A DNA stretch of 36,359 nt from Caballeronia sp. BR00000012568055 (lineage in GTDB: Bacteria > Pseudomonadota > Gammaproteobacteria > Burkholderiales > Burkholderiaceae): NCBI RefSeq assembly GCF_029439455.1, contig NZ_JAQFVG010000244.1, forward strand, positions 1 through 36,359, in the 5' to 3' direction. This document shows, piece by piece, positions 1 to 8,608 of the stretch. Below the pieces are notes generated by a model, which did not search any database, was not told where the DNA came from, and saw only the letters and a list, made by a program, of their open reading frames with translations. Numbering within the stretch: position 1 is the first letter of the stretch; the number at the start of each line of letters is the position of its first letter. The position numbers were made by a program, and so were the translations under genes.

Positions 1-65
1 TCAGTTGGTAGAGCGCAACCTTGCCAAGGTTGAGGTCGCGAGTTCGAGACTCGTCTCCCGCTCCA
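1..65 (+). tRNA. tRNA-Gly (GCC), 5'-truncated by window edge
   Basis: The anticodon stem is CAACC (16-20) / GGTTG (28-32), with loop TTGCCAA giving anticodon GCC at 23-25. A T-arm with the TTCGA core follows. The 3' acceptor strand CTCCCGC (55-61), discriminator T and encoded CCA (63-65) complete it. The first ~11 nt (5' acceptor strand) lie outside the window. It is followed by a terminator-like hairpin and then tRNA-Cys. Confidence 0.95.
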
Positions 66-68
66 GTC

Positions 69-94
69 AAAGGGGAAGCACAGCTTCCCTTTTT
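69..94 (+). terminator. Rho-independent terminator-like hairpin after tRNA-Gly
   Basis: GGGAAGC (73-79) pairs with GCTTCCC (83-89) across loop ACA. The stem extends outward through A-T pairs (69-71 with 91-93), and a T5 tract occupies 90-94. It sits between the two tRNA genes, so tRNA-Cys may be made from its own promoter or by readthrough. Confidence 0.65.
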
Positions 95-147
95 GTTTGG
101 TGGATTGGTCGGCTTCGTTAAAGCGATCGACACCAACATCCGCTTGT

Positions 148-221
148 GGCGCGGTAGCAAAGCGGTTATGCAGCGGCCTGCAAAGCCGTTTAGACCGGTT
201 CGACTCCGGTCCGCGCCTCCA
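148..221 (+). tRNA. tRNA-Cys (GCA)
   Basis: This is a complete 74-nt cloverleaf. Acceptor GGCGCGG (148-154) pairs with CCGCGCC (211-217), followed by discriminator T and encoded CCA (219-221). The anticodon stem is GCGGC/GCCGT (173-177/185-189, one G-T pair), with loop CTGCAAA and anticodon GCA at 180-182. The T-loop is TTCGACT. Confidence 0.97.
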
Positions 222-225
222 CTTT

Positions 226-255
226 AAAAGCCCTGATCCGTCAGGGCTTTTTCTT
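226..255 (+). terminator. Rho-independent terminator of tRNA-Cys
   Basis: A perfect 11-bp stem (226-236 with 241-251) closes on loop TCCG and runs into a T-rich tail. It starts 5 nt after the tRNA CCA end. Confidence 0.85.
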
Positions 256-334
256 TTCCCGCGTCGGCTTTTCGTAGGCGGCGCGCGGCATAATTTCGTG
301 TCTTTGTATTGCGCATGCCGCTATCCCGATTCCC

Positions 335-829
335 ATGACCGACCGACTCTCCGACCTTGAATGGCGCTGGAAGCGCTTCGACGATCTCACCAGCACCGAG
401 GTGTACGACATGCTCGCCGCTCGCAGTGCAGTGTTCGTGGTCGAGCAGAATTGCGTGTATGGCGATATCGACGGGCTCGATCTCGATGCGTGGCATCTGT
501 TCGCTTATGCGCCCGGTGAAACGCGTCCTGCGCTTGCGGGTTATCTGCGTGTGTTGCTGCCTGGCTTTCCGCAAGAGCAAGAGAAGGACGTGCGCATTGG
601 CCGCGTGCTGACGACGGCGAAGTTTCGCGGCTTCAAGCTCGGCAACGCCATGCTCGAACGCGCGCTCGAACATATCCTCGCACAATGGCCGGACGAGCCG
701 GTGAGCCTGCACGCGCAGGCGCATCTGCAAAACTTTTATGGCGCGTTCGGCTTTATGCCTTCGTCCGGTATTCACGATGAAGACGGCATTCCGCACGTGT
801 GGATGCGTCGCCCGGGCTTTCCTTCATGA
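335..829 (+). CDS. elaA: ElaA-family GNAT N-acetyltransferase
   Basis: This 164-aa single-domain protein matches the ElaA branch of the GNAT acetyltransferases. The N-terminal part has the family's RSAVFVVEQNC segment (30-40) followed by an acidic D-x-D-GLD stretch (44-51). The acetyl-CoA-binding strand-turn-helix VRIGRV...RGFKLGNAM lies at 86-106, and LHAQAHLQNFYGAFGF at 125-140 is the usual C-terminal GNAT motif. The natural substrate of ElaA proteins is not established. The ATG at 335 gives the family length (~150-165 aa), although no strong Shine-Dalgarno is visible. It is convergent with ctaG: the two genes end on back-to-back stop codons in the palindrome TCATGA (824-829). Confidence 0.9.
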   Translation: MTDRLSDLEWRWKRFDDLTSTEVYDMLAARSAVFVVEQNCVYGDIDGLDLDAWHLFAYAPGETRPALAGYLRVLLPGFPQEQEKDVRIGRVLTTAKFRGFKLGNAMLERALEHILAQWPDEPVSLHAQAHLQNFYGAFGFMPSSGIHDEDGIPHVWMRRPGFPS

Positions 830-1699
830 TGCTGCGCGCTTCGTGCTGCTGATGCGCCCACGCGGAGCACGTCGTTCGTGACGCAGGCGCGAGCGCGCCG
901 ATAATCGCAGCCAGTGACGCAGCGCGATCAACGCGCCGATCACGCTCATCATCGAGCCGGGAATCCAGAGCAGAAGGCCGCCGATCTGCTGATCGCGCAT
1001 CGGCGTGATCCAGGTGAAGGCGCGGCCGCAGATCGAATAGATCGGATACAGCTCGTGCGGCGTGAAGAAGATATACGCGCCAAGGATGATCTGCGGCGGA
1101 ATCGCGGCGATCACCACGAGAATGCGTCGGCCGGGCGCGAGTCGCGCGGGCGGCGCGGGACGCGGATCGAGTACGAGCCACCAGAACAGCAGACCGTCGA
1201 TCACCATGCTCCAGTTCATCGCGCGATAGAGCCGGTAATCGAGCATCGCCTTGAAGTGGATGGGCGAGAGCAGCCAGAAATAGATCAGGCCGACGAACAG
1301 CACGACCGCGACTATCGGATTGAACACGATATCGAAGAACACGCGCGCGGGTTTGCTCTGCGTTGCGGGCCGCAGAAAGCGCTGACGCCACGCGAACGGC
1401 ACGCCCGCACGCAGCGCCGCGCCCGGATACGACAACGCGATAAAAAACGGTCCGAGATGATGCAGCACCAGATGCTGCAAGCGATGCATAAAGAACTCGT
1501 GCTCGAAGAAGTAATCGAGCCGCGTATGCAGCGCGATATAAAGCGCGCTCAGTCCGAACCAGAACGAAATCCGCCGCGCGATCGATACACGCGCATGCCG
1601 CGCGCCGCGCGCGAACAGAACGGCCGCGACGAGCACGCAGATCACCACGGTCGGCGATGGCTCCCACGGATCGAGCCAGTAGAGCAGGGACGTCAACAT
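824..1699 (-). CDS. ctaG: cytochrome c oxidase assembly protein, CtaG (caa3-type) family
   Basis: The product (291 aa) is a polytopic membrane protein of the caa3_CtaG family, associated with copper insertion and assembly of haem-copper oxidases. About seven hydrophobic segments are visible. Family-typical polar motifs include HMLD-like histidines around 'FMHRLQHLVLHHLGPFF' and 'FFTPHELYPIYS'; the clustered His residues are plausible copper ligands. The ATG at 1699-1697 shares its A with the Sco stop codon (TGATG), so translation is probably coupled. A TTG one codon upstream is the alternative. The C-terminal ~30 residues are strongly basic (Arg-rich), presumably cytoplasmic. This family is unrelated to the single-span Cox11/CtaG protein that shares the name. 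Confidence 0.85.
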   Translation of the reverse strand: MLTSLLYWLDPWEPSPTVVICVLVAAVLFARGARHARVSIARRISFWFGLSALYIALHTRLDYFFEHEFFMHRLQHLVLHHLGPFFIALSYPGAALRAGVPFAWRQRFLRPATQSKPARVFFDIVFNPIVAVVLFVGLIYFWLLSPIHFKAMLDYRLYRAMNWSMVIDGLLFWWLVLDPRPAPPARLAPGRRILVVIAAIPPQIILGAYIFFTPHELYPIYSICGRAFTWITPMRDQQIGGLLLWIPGSMMSVIGALIALRHWLRLSARSRLRHERRAPRGRISSTKRAAS

Positions 1700-2310
1700 C
1701 AAGATTCCTTTGCCTGAGTGGAGGCAATTACGCGTTTGAGGTCACCAGCGATGGCGTCGATCGAATCGTGATCGGTGGCGAGCAGGCGCGCGTGGCCTTG
1801 CGCATCGAAGATATAGACGGCGGAGCTGTGCGTGACTTCGTACGCGCCGCTCGGATCGCGCTTCTCCATCTGATACGCCACGCGATATTGCTGTGCGACG
1901 GTTTCGATCGCGCGATCGGTGCCGGTCAGGCCGACCGCATGTTTATCGTCGAAGGCGCGCACGTAGGAGCGCAAAAGCGCGGGCGTATCGCGCGCCGGAT
2001 CGACGGAGATAAACGCGATGCGCGTCTTGTCCGCGTCCGGTCCCACGCGCTCGAGCACTTGCATGAGGCGCGCCATCGTCTCGGGGCAGACGTCCGGGCA
2101 ATGCGTGTAGCCGAAATAAACCAGCGTGGTCCGGCCCTCGAAGTGCTGACCGGTGACGGGCGCGCCGCCATCGTCGATAAGTTTGAAATCGAGATCGGGC
2201 AGATGGCCGGTGACATCGGTCAGATGCCACGGTTCGGCGGGTTTCGAACAGGCGGCAAGCGTGCAGAGCGCGAGCGGAAGCAAAAGGCGGGGAAGGAACG
2301 AAGCGTGCAT
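1699..2310 (-). CDS. SCO1/SenC-family copper chaperone lipoprotein
   Basis: This 203-aa protein has a lipoprotein signal peptide ending at lipobox LAAC (Cys21), so it should be anchored on the periplasmic face of a membrane. The thioredoxin-like Sco fold follows. It carries the copper-binding and redox motif CPDVC (Cys71, Cys75), the partner ligand His161 in VTHSSAVYIFD, and the family segments LVYFGYTHC and ISVDPARDTP. Sco proteins deliver copper to the CuA centre of cytochrome oxidase or keep its cysteines reduced. It is the upstream gene of a two-gene unit with ctaG (TGATG overlap). No oxidase subunit genes lie nearby. Confidence 0.93.
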   Translation of the reverse strand: MHASFLPRLLLPLALCTLAACSKPAEPWHLTDVTGHLPDLDFKLIDDGGAPVTGQHFEGRTTLVYFGYTHCPDVCPETMARLMQVLERVGPDADKTRIAFISVDPARDTPALLRSYVRAFDDKHAVGLTGTDRAIETVAQQYRVAYQMEKRDPSGAYEVTHSSAVYIFDAQGHARLLATDHDSIDAIAGDLKRVIASTQAKES

Positions 2311-2567
2311 CGATAGTTCTGAAAGGGTTCGGCAGCAGGAACATCCGGCTGCTATGTCTATCGCAAAATAGACGCCTTTGCAGGACCGACTGGCGCATCA
2401 TCTCCGTTACAGCGTATTTTTGAGACAATTCGCCGCATGCAGGAAAGCGCATCGAAAGCGTGACGGACGAACACGTAAAGTTACAGCTTTCGAGGTCGCA
2501 AGCCTACGCGCGTATGATGCGCACCCATCCAGGGCAAACCCAAGGCAAAACCACAGGTCAATAATCG

Positions 2568-3320
2568 ATGCAAATTCTTCCCGATTCCCTGTCTCTTGCC
2601 GAGACCGCTTTTTTCTTCGATTTCGACGGCACGCTGGTCGAACTCGCCTCCACGCCCGATGGCATCTTCGTGCCGCGTTCGGTGCCCGATATCCTCACTG
2701 CGCTCAGGCGCGCGACCAATGGTGCGGTCGCGGTGGTGTCGGGGCGCGGTATCGACAATATCGATTCGTTCCTGCAGATGCCCGATCTGCCCGTCGCCGG
2801 CATGCACGGCGCGGAACGGCGCGATTCGAATAGCGATGTGCAACGTATCGGCTTCAACGATGATCGGCTGCTGCGCATGGAGCATGTGCTCGAAGGCGTG
2901 GTTCAGGCGAATCCCGGCATGCTGCTGGAAATCAAGGGCGCGGCGCTCGCTTTGCATTACCGCAATGCGGCCGAGCGCGAACCGGCGGCGCGTGCGGCGA
3001 CCGAAGCGCTCGTCAAGGAATACGCCGATGCCTACGTGCTCCAGCCCGGCAAGATGGTCTACGAGATCAAGCCGAAGGACGTCGATAAAGGCCGCGCGGT
3101 GCGCGCCTATATGAACGAGCCGCCGTTCACGGGGCGCAAACCAGTGTTTATCGGTGATGATCTGACGGACGAGAAGGGCTTCGCGGTCGTCAACGAGTTC
3201 GGCGGGCTGTCCGTGAAAGTCGGTCCGGGCGATACGGTGGCGCGGGCGCGGATCGAATCGGTGGAACTGTTGCTGGACTGGTTGCAGGTGATTGCGGGCA
3301 CGGCGGGGAAGCACGCGTAA
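2568..3320 (+). CDS. otsB: trehalose-6-phosphate phosphatase OtsB
   Basis: OtsB dephosphorylates trehalose 6-phosphate to trehalose, a compatible solute and stress protectant. The 250-aa protein is a HAD-superfamily phosphatase. DFDGTL at 18-23 provides the nucleophile Asp18 and acid/base Asp20. VVSGRG at 57-62 is motif II, and GDDLTDE at 197-203 holds the Mg-binding acidic residues. The cap domain lies between them. The ATG at 2568 gives the expected start a little before motif I. The stop overlaps the otsA start (TAATG), so the pair is translationally coupled in the order otsB-otsA. The 257-bp region upstream separates it from the divergent Sco gene. A TATGAT box at 2513-2518 is a possible -10 without a convincing -35. 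Confidence 0.95.
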   Translation: MQILPDSLSLAETAFFFDFDGTLVELASTPDGIFVPRSVPDILTALRRATNGAVAVVSGRGIDNIDSFLQMPDLPVAGMHGAERRDSNSDVQRIGFNDDRLLRMEHVLEGVVQANPGMLLEIKGAALALHYRNAAEREPAARAATEALVKEYADAYVLQPGKMVYEIKPKDVDKGRAVRAYMNEPPFTGRKPVFIGDDLTDEKGFAVVNEFGGLSVKVGPGDTVARARIESVELLLDWLQVIAGTAGKHA

Positions 3321-4699
3321 TGGGGCGCCTGATTATCGTGTCGAATCGCGTCGCGCCGATTTCCGAAGGCGGCCCGGCGGCGGGCGGGCTCGCGGTCGGC
3401 GTGTACGACGCGCTCAAGGAAACCGGCGGCATGTGGTTCGGCTGGAGCGGCGATGTGCTCCACGAAGCGCCCGAAGGCATCAAGCTGGAAGAGCACGGAC
3501 CGGTGACGTTCGCGACCATCGGCCTGGTCAAGCGCGATTACGACCAGTATTACCGTGGCTTTTCCAACGCGACGCTGTGGCCCGCGTTTCACTATCGCCC
3601 GGACTTGATCGAGTTCGATCGCAATGAATACGATGGCTATTGCCGCGTGAATCGATGGCTCGCGGAGCAGCTTGCGCCGCTGCTCAGGCCCAACGATGTG
3701 ATCTGGGTGCACGACTATCACCTGCTGCCGTTTGCGCAGGCTTTGCGCGCATTGGGCGTGAAGAATCGCATCGGCTTCTTTCTGCATATTCCGTTTCCCG
3801 CGCCGCAGATTCTGTTGAGCGTGCCGCGCCATCGCGCCTTGATGGAAGCGATGTGCGCGTTCGATTTGCTCGGTTTCCAGACCGAGCCGGATTTGCGCGC
3901 GTTTTGCGAGTACATCGAAACGGAGGCGGGCGGCTCATTGCAGCGCGATAGCGCGAAGCCCGTGCAGATCAGCGCGTTCGGGCAGACGCTGAAGGCGGCG
4001 GCGTATCCGATCGGCGTGTATCCGGATGAAATCGCCGCGCTGGCGAAAGACGGCGAAAGCGGGCGCGATGTGGAGATCGTCAAGTCCACGCTGCATCATC
4101 GAAAACTGGTGATGAGCGTGGATCGGCTGGATTATTCGAAGGGTTTGGTCGAGCGATTTCGCGCGTTCGAGCGTCTGATCGAGCATCAGCCGAAGCAGCG
4201 CAACAACGTGTCCTTTCTGCAAATCGCGCCGCCCACGCGTTCGGACGTCGATGCCTATCGCGATATCCGTTTGCAACTCGAAGCGGAGTCCGGTCGCATC
4301 AACGGGCGATACGCCGAACTGGACTGGACGCCGATTCGCTATATCCATCGGCAGTACGAGCGGCCGGTGCTGGCAGCGCTGTTCCGCGAGGCGCACGTCG
4401 GCCTTGTTACGCCGTTACGTGACGGCATGAATCTGGTCGCGAAGGAATATGTGTCGGCGCAAGATCCGGACGATCCTGGCGTGCTCGTGCTGTCGCAATT
4501 CGCGGGCGCGGCGCGTGAATTGACGGCGGCGTTGATCGTGAATCCGCTCGATATCGACGATATGGCCGATGCCATCGGACGCGCGCTCGCCATGCCTTTG
4601 AACGAACGCAAAGCGCGCTACGACGAGATGATGGCGCAACTGCGCGAGAACAATGTCTCGGTCTGGCGCGATAACTTTCTGCGCGATCTGAAGGCGTAA
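3320..4699 (+). CDS. otsA: trehalose-6-phosphate synthase OtsA (GT20)
   Basis: OtsA joins UDP-glucose and glucose 6-phosphate to form trehalose 6-phosphate, the substrate of OtsB. The 459-aa protein is the usual length for a bacterial single-domain enzyme. Visible GT20 motifs are the N-terminal IIVSNR (5-10) with the glycine-rich GGPAAGGL loop, GWSG at 41-44, VHDYHL at 130-135, DRLDYSKG at 268-275 (phosphate-binding Arg and Lys), and DGMNLVAKEY at 368-377 (nucleotide-sugar binding). Its ATG overlaps the otsB stop. A strong hairpin 3 nt after the stop terminates the operon. Confidence 0.96.
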   Translation: MGRLIIVSNRVAPISEGGPAAGGLAVGVYDALKETGGMWFGWSGDVLHEAPEGIKLEEHGPVTFATIGLVKRDYDQYYRGFSNATLWPAFHYRPDLIEFDRNEYDGYCRVNRWLAEQLAPLLRPNDVIWVHDYHLLPFAQALRALGVKNRIGFFLHIPFPAPQILLSVPRHRALMEAMCAFDLLGFQTEPDLRAFCEYIETEAGGSLQRDSAKPVQISAFGQTLKAAAYPIGVYPDEIAALAKDGESGRDVEIVKSTLHHRKLVMSVDRLDYSKGLVERFRAFERLIEHQPKQRNNVSFLQIAPPTRSDVDAYRDIRLQLEAESGRINGRYAELDWTPIRYIHRQYERPVLAALFREAHVGLVTPLRDGMNLVAKEYVSAQDPDDPGVLVLSQFAGAARELTAALIVNPLDIDDMADAIGRALAMPLNERKARYDEMMAQLRENNVSVWRDNFLRDLKA

Positions 4700-4745
4700 A
4701 AAAGCCGCGATGCTTTCTTCAAGGCATCGCGGCTGTTTGTTTTAA
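4697..4745. terminator. Bidirectional terminator between otsA and the ABC exporter
   Basis: AGCCGCGATGC (4703-4713) pairs perfectly with GCATCGCGGCT (4724-4734) across a 10-nt loop. A-rich sequence on the left and T-rich sequence on the right give a U-tract on either strand. It serves the convergent otsA and ABC exporter genes. Confidence 0.9.
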
Positions 4746-4750
4746 AACTC

Positions 4751-6625
4751 TCAGGCAGGCTGCTTGTGCGGCGTAGCGACGATCGACGGCACCTTGCCGT
4801 GCTGCTTCGCCAGCAACTCCCGATACAAGCCCGGACGCTCGCGCAATTCCTGCGGCGAGCCATCGTCGATGACCTTGCCCGAACTCATCACGATAATGCG
4901 GTCGAAGTTTTGCAGCGTGGACAAGCGGTGCGCAATCGCGATCACTGTGCGGCCGACCATCAGCCGGTCGAGCGCCTGCTGAATCGCTTCTTCCGATGCG
5001 CTGTCGAGCGCCGAGGTGGCTTCATCGAGCAGCAAAATGGGCGCGTTCTTCAGAATGGCGCGCGCAATCGCGATCCGCTGTCGCTGACCGCCCGACAGCT
5101 TCACGCCGCGATCGCCGACGATGGTATCGAACCCTTCCGGCATCGCTTCGATAAAGTCCGTGCAGCGCGCCTCACGCGCGGCGGCGAGCACTTCCTCGCG
5201 GCTCGCATCCGGCCGGCCATACGCAATGTTCTCGAACACCGTGCGATGGAACAGCGAAATATCCTGCGGCACCAGCGCAATGGCGTGACGCAGACTGTCC
5301 TGCGTGATCGCCATGATTTCCTGACCATCGATCTTGGTGCTGCCTTTCTGCGTCTCGTAGAAACGTTGCAGCAGCGCCAGCACCGTCGATTTACCCGCGC
5401 CCGACTTGCCGATCAGACCAACACGCTGACCCGGCTCGATATGAATATTGAAGTTATCGAGAATCGGCCGGCGGCGCGGATACGCGAACGTGACGCCTTC
5501 GAAATCGACGCGGCCGCCCTGCGGCACGAGTTCGGTCGCATCCGAGCGATCCGGCATGCCATGCGGTTCCAGCAGCGTCTGAACGGCTTCGGCGAGACGC
5601 GCGACGTGCTGCGTGACATCGACGAGTGCGACGGCCAGATCGCGCGTGCCGTGAAGAATGGTGAAGCCGAGCGAACTGACCAGCACGATATCGCCCGAGG
5701 TCGCCTGACCCTTCGACCAGAGCCACAGCGCCCAGCCGAGCAGACCTGCCGACAGAATCGCGGTGATAACGGCGTGTAGCAGACGCAGCTTTTCGAGGTA
5801 CAGCAAGCTCTGCTGCCGCGCGACCATTTCCGCCTTCACGGTCGAGCCGAAACGCTTTTGCTCGCGGAAGGTCATGCCGAACGCGCGCACCAGCGACATA
5901 TTGCCGATCACATCGACCAGTTCGCCATCGACGGACGCCGCCTTCGACGCGAAGTTGTGATGCCGCGCCGACCCGCGTTTCGCCAGCCGATACAAAATCA
6001 GCGCCAGAATGATCGACGCGGTCATGAGTCCGGCCGCCATCAGCGGATTGACGGCAATGATCATGACGATCGCGCCCAGCACCGCGATACACGGCGGCAG
6101 AACGTTCCACGCCATCACGTTCTCGGACGTATAGATCGCGTTCGATGTCGCCGTGATCCGGCTTGCCAGCATGCCAGGCTGCTTCTCGGAAAAATAAGTC
6201 GGTGAATGGCCGCTGAGATACGAGAACAGGTCCTTGCGCAGATCGCCCGTGACGATCACGAACACGTGCGCGCCGACCCAGCCACCGACCCGCCAGAGCA
6301 GGTTATCGGCGGCGATCAGGCCGACCAGAATCATGAACGCGCCCCACAACGGACCCGGATGGCCGCGGCCCTGGCCGAGCACATCGATCAGATGCTTGAT
6401 GGCGTATTGCGAAGCGAGCGCGCATCCGACTGCGGCAAACACGCTGAATAGAACGATGGCATGCGCAATCGGATGCCGGCGGATGTAGCGCAGCAAAAAC
6501 GCGAGCGGGCGATGCGCATAGCTCGCGAGTTTTTCGTTGTGCGCGTTACGCTGGGAGACGGTGAGTTGGTCCAATGGTCTTTTTCGTCGTAGAGCGGTTG
6601 AGCGTGTGATGCGCCTTCGGGCCAT
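4751..6625 (-). CDS. half-size ABC exporter (fused transmembrane and ATPase domains)
   Basis: This 624-aa protein has the type IV exporter layout: about six membrane helices between residues ~52 and ~325, then a nucleotide-binding domain. Motifs are Walker A GKSGAGKST (406-414), Q-loop VPQD (452-455), signature LSGGQ (510-514), Walker B plus D-loop LLLDEATSALD (531-541) and H-loop His566. It should act as a homodimer in the inner membrane. The substrate is unknown. It resembles MsbA/lipid-exporter-like half transporters, but neighbouring genes give no clue, so no gene symbol is assigned. The N-terminal ~50 residues are very basic, and no good Shine-Dalgarno precedes the ATG at 6625. A TTG at residue 18 (PLDQL) is a possible alternative start. 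It is monocistronic and shares its terminator with otsA. Confidence 0.92.
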   Translation of the reverse strand: MARRRITRSTALRRKRPLDQLTVSQRNAHNEKLASYAHRPLAFLLRYIRRHPIAHAIVLFSVFAAVGCALASQYAIKHLIDVLGQGRGHPGPLWGAFMILVGLIAADNLLWRVGGWVGAHVFVIVTGDLRKDLFSYLSGHSPTYFSEKQPGMLASRITATSNAIYTSENVMAWNVLPPCIAVLGAIVMIIAVNPLMAAGLMTASIILALILYRLAKRGSARHHNFASKAASVDGELVDVIGNMSLVRAFGMTFREQKRFGSTVKAEMVARQQSLLYLEKLRLLHAVITAILSAGLLGWALWLWSKGQATSGDIVLVSSLGFTILHGTRDLAVALVDVTQHVARLAEAVQTLLEPHGMPDRSDATELVPQGGRVDFEGVTFAYPRRRPILDNFNIHIEPGQRVGLIGKSGAGKSTVLALLQRFYETQKGSTKIDGQEIMAITQDSLRHAIALVPQDISLFHRTVFENIAYGRPDASREEVLAAAREARCTDFIEAMPEGFDTIVGDRGVKLSGGQRQRIAIARAILKNAPILLLDEATSALDSASEEAIQQALDRLMVGRTVIAIAHRLSTLQNFDRIIVMSSGKVIDDGSPQELRERPGLYRELLAKQHGKVPSIVATPHKQPA

Positions 6626-7417
6626 GCTTCAACCCGTTTTCGGCGCGAGTGACGTCAAACAAGCGACGTGGCGCCGTCTCCATGCCTGAATTGTAGCCAG
6701 TATCACGGCGAGGCACGGCGTCTTCGGGCAATTGTTGCTCGGCGCCGTGTAACCGTCCGAACACAGTACACCATCGTTTCGACGCCGTAATAACCCATAT
6801 CTGCCGATATCAAAAAACACTCGGTTCAGACATGGGCGCGCATTGTAAGCAAAACACGCGCATTTTTGCGATAAAGCCTGTGCCAGACCGGATCGTTGCA
6901 CCTGGCGATCCGGGAAGAAAAGCATGTGGCGCGCCTGCACTGCCTGTTTGAACGTGCCGACATGAAATCGAAGCGCGACGGAAAGCCTGCGCGTCGTTCA
7001 TGCATGACTGTCAATGTAGAACAACCTTAATAAACAGGGGTTTGCAAAATGTATCCCCCTTGTAACAAGGTAAATAAGTTGAAATGACTACGTCGGCAAC
7101 CGTGTAAAAGGCTCCATAATTCGCTCCGGGTTTTCACCTAAAGTTTGTGACAGGTTTTTGTAGGAAGCGGTCAACCGCTAAAGCAGATGCGCGTTTATTG
7201 CTGGTGCGCGCGGCTTTTTGAGATATGGAATCGCTCTTGCTTTGTCCGCTCTTGCGCTAAACCCGGTGATCAGCGACCACGCTTTTTTCACTCGAGCATC
7301 AGCCCTTGCGACGCGGCCCGCGTGCCGCGACAGCTTCCGCCCGAGCCGAGCGATTCGCTTCTACAACGTCAACACGACATTAGTTTCAGCCTGATCTTTC
7401 ATTAGGAGTTTCACGAC
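6626..7417. other. 792-bp intergenic region between divergent ABC exporter and GT4 gene
   Basis: I see no convincing gene here; the open frames are short, lack family features and lack Shine-Dalgarno signals. The centre (about 7010-7180) is clearly more AT-rich than its surroundings. Dyads present are CCGGATCG/CGATCCGG (6888-6895/6906-6913), CCTTGT-A-ACAAGG (7058-7070) and AGCGGT-CA-ACCGCT (7166-7179). It must hold promoters for both flanking genes, but I could not assign a confident -35/-10 pair. The last ~200 bp would be a long leader of the GT4 gene. Confidence 0.6.
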
Positions 7418-8482
7418 ATGCGAATCGCTCAAATCGCGCCCCTCCACGAAGCTGTTCCGCCGAAGCTCTACGGCGGCACGGAACGCGTGGTGTCTTATCT
7501 CACCGAGGCACTCGTGGATGCCGGACACGACGTTACGTTGTTCGCGAGCGGTGATTCGCAGACTTCCGCGAAGCTCGAAGCTTTCTGGCCGCAGGCGCTG
7601 CGCCTGGACCCGACCATCCGCGACGTGATGGCCCCGCACATGCTGCTGCTCGAAGAAGTGTGCCGCCGCGCGCACGAATTCGACGTGCTGCATTTTCACA
7701 TCGACTATTACCCGTTCTCGCTGTTTGCGCGCCAGCCGGTGCCGTTCCTGACGACCATGCACGGCCGTCTCGACCTGCCGGAATTGCAGCCGATCTTCAA
7801 CACGTTCAGCGACGTGCCGGTCATTTCGATTTCCGACAATCAGCGCCAGCCGCTGCAACAAGCTAACTGGCTTTCGACCGTGTATCACGGTCTGCCGGAA
7901 GATGTGCTCACGCCGATCCCCAATGTCGAACCGGGCTATCTCGCTTTCCTCGGCCGCGTTTCGCCGGAGAAGGGGCTCGACCGCGCGATCCGCATCGCCG
8001 GTCAGGCAGGCATGAAGCTCAAGGTTGCGGCCAAGATCGACAAGGCTGACCGTGCTTACTACGAAGAAACGATCAAGCCGCTGATGGCGCTGCCGCACGT
8101 CGAGTACATCGGCGAAATCGGCGAAGCTGAGAAGCGTGAGTTCCTCGGCAATGCGCACGCGCTGGTGTTCCCGATCGATTGGCCGGAGCCTTTCGGTCTG
8201 GTGATGATCGAAGCGATGGCATGTGGCACGCCGGTGATCGCGTTCAATCGTGGTTCGGTGCCGGAAGTGATCGAGAACGGCGTGTCGGGCTTCGTCGTGG
8301 AAGACGAACTCAGCGCGGTCGCCGCCGTGAAGCGTCTGGACACGCTGCCGCGCGCCCGCGTGCGTCAGGCGTTCGAAGAGCGTTTTTCGTCGAAGGTGAT
8401 GGCTGCGAACTACGTCAGCGTGTACGAAGAAATGCTGCGTCAGAAGCGTCGCACCGTGCTGCGCGAAGTCAACGCGAGCTGA
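7418..8482 (+). CDS. GT4-family glycosyltransferase
   Basis: This 354-aa GT-B fold retaining glycosyltransferase belongs to the GT4/glycogen-synthase-like group. The N-terminal acceptor domain starts MRIAQIAPLHEAVPPKLYGGTERV; the YGGTER motif at 18-23 is typical of this subgroup. The C-terminal donor domain has FLGRVSPEKG (177-186) and the E-x7-E element EPFGLVMIE (257-265), which bind the nucleotide sugar. No signal peptide or membrane helix is visible, so it is probably cytosolic or membrane-associated. Acceptor and product are unknown. The start is supported by AGGAG about 10 nt upstream of the ATG. It stands alone: a long leader lies upstream and a perfect-looking terminator downstream, and there are no other polysaccharide genes next to it. 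Confidence 0.93.
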   Translation: MRIAQIAPLHEAVPPKLYGGTERVVSYLTEALVDAGHDVTLFASGDSQTSAKLEAFWPQALRLDPTIRDVMAPHMLLLEEVCRRAHEFDVLHFHIDYYPFSLFARQPVPFLTTMHGRLDLPELQPIFNTFSDVPVISISDNQRQPLQQANWLSTVYHGLPEDVLTPIPNVEPGYLAFLGRVSPEKGLDRAIRIAGQAGMKLKVAAKIDKADRAYYEETIKPLMALPHVEYIGEIGEAEKREFLGNAHALVFPIDWPEPFGLVMIEAMACGTPVIAFNRGSVPEVIENGVSGFVVEDELSAVAAVKRLDTLPRARVRQAFEERFSSKVMAANYVSVYEEMLRQKRRTVLREVNAS

Positions 8483-8522
8483 GGTTCCAGTCGCCGCAGT
8501 GGCATAGCGGCAATAGGAAAAA

Positions 8523-8565
8523 ACAACGCCCCGCGCGCCTAAAGGCACGCGGGGCGTTGTCGTAA
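8523..8565 (+). terminator. Strong Rho-independent terminator of the GT4 gene
   Basis: A 17-bp stem (8523-8539 with 8544-8560) has a single mismatch and a TAAA loop. It is A-rich on the 5' side and is followed by a weak T-containing tail. It begins 40 nt after the stop codon. Confidence 0.85.
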
Positions 8566-8608
8566 TAGCACATTAGTGTCTCTTTTGGAGCGCTGGACCG
8601 CTCAGTCC

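Noticed and set aside
6629..6940. 103-codon minus-strand frame upstream of the ABC exporter
   Set aside because: It has no recognisable domain, no Shine-Dalgarno and mixed composition; it could be chance in a regulatory region.
7139..7165. TAAAGTTT resembling the -35 of a sigma-28 (flagellar) promoter
   Set aside because: The sequence at the required 11-bp spacing is TTGTAGGA, which does not match GCCGATAA, and no motility gene is nearby.
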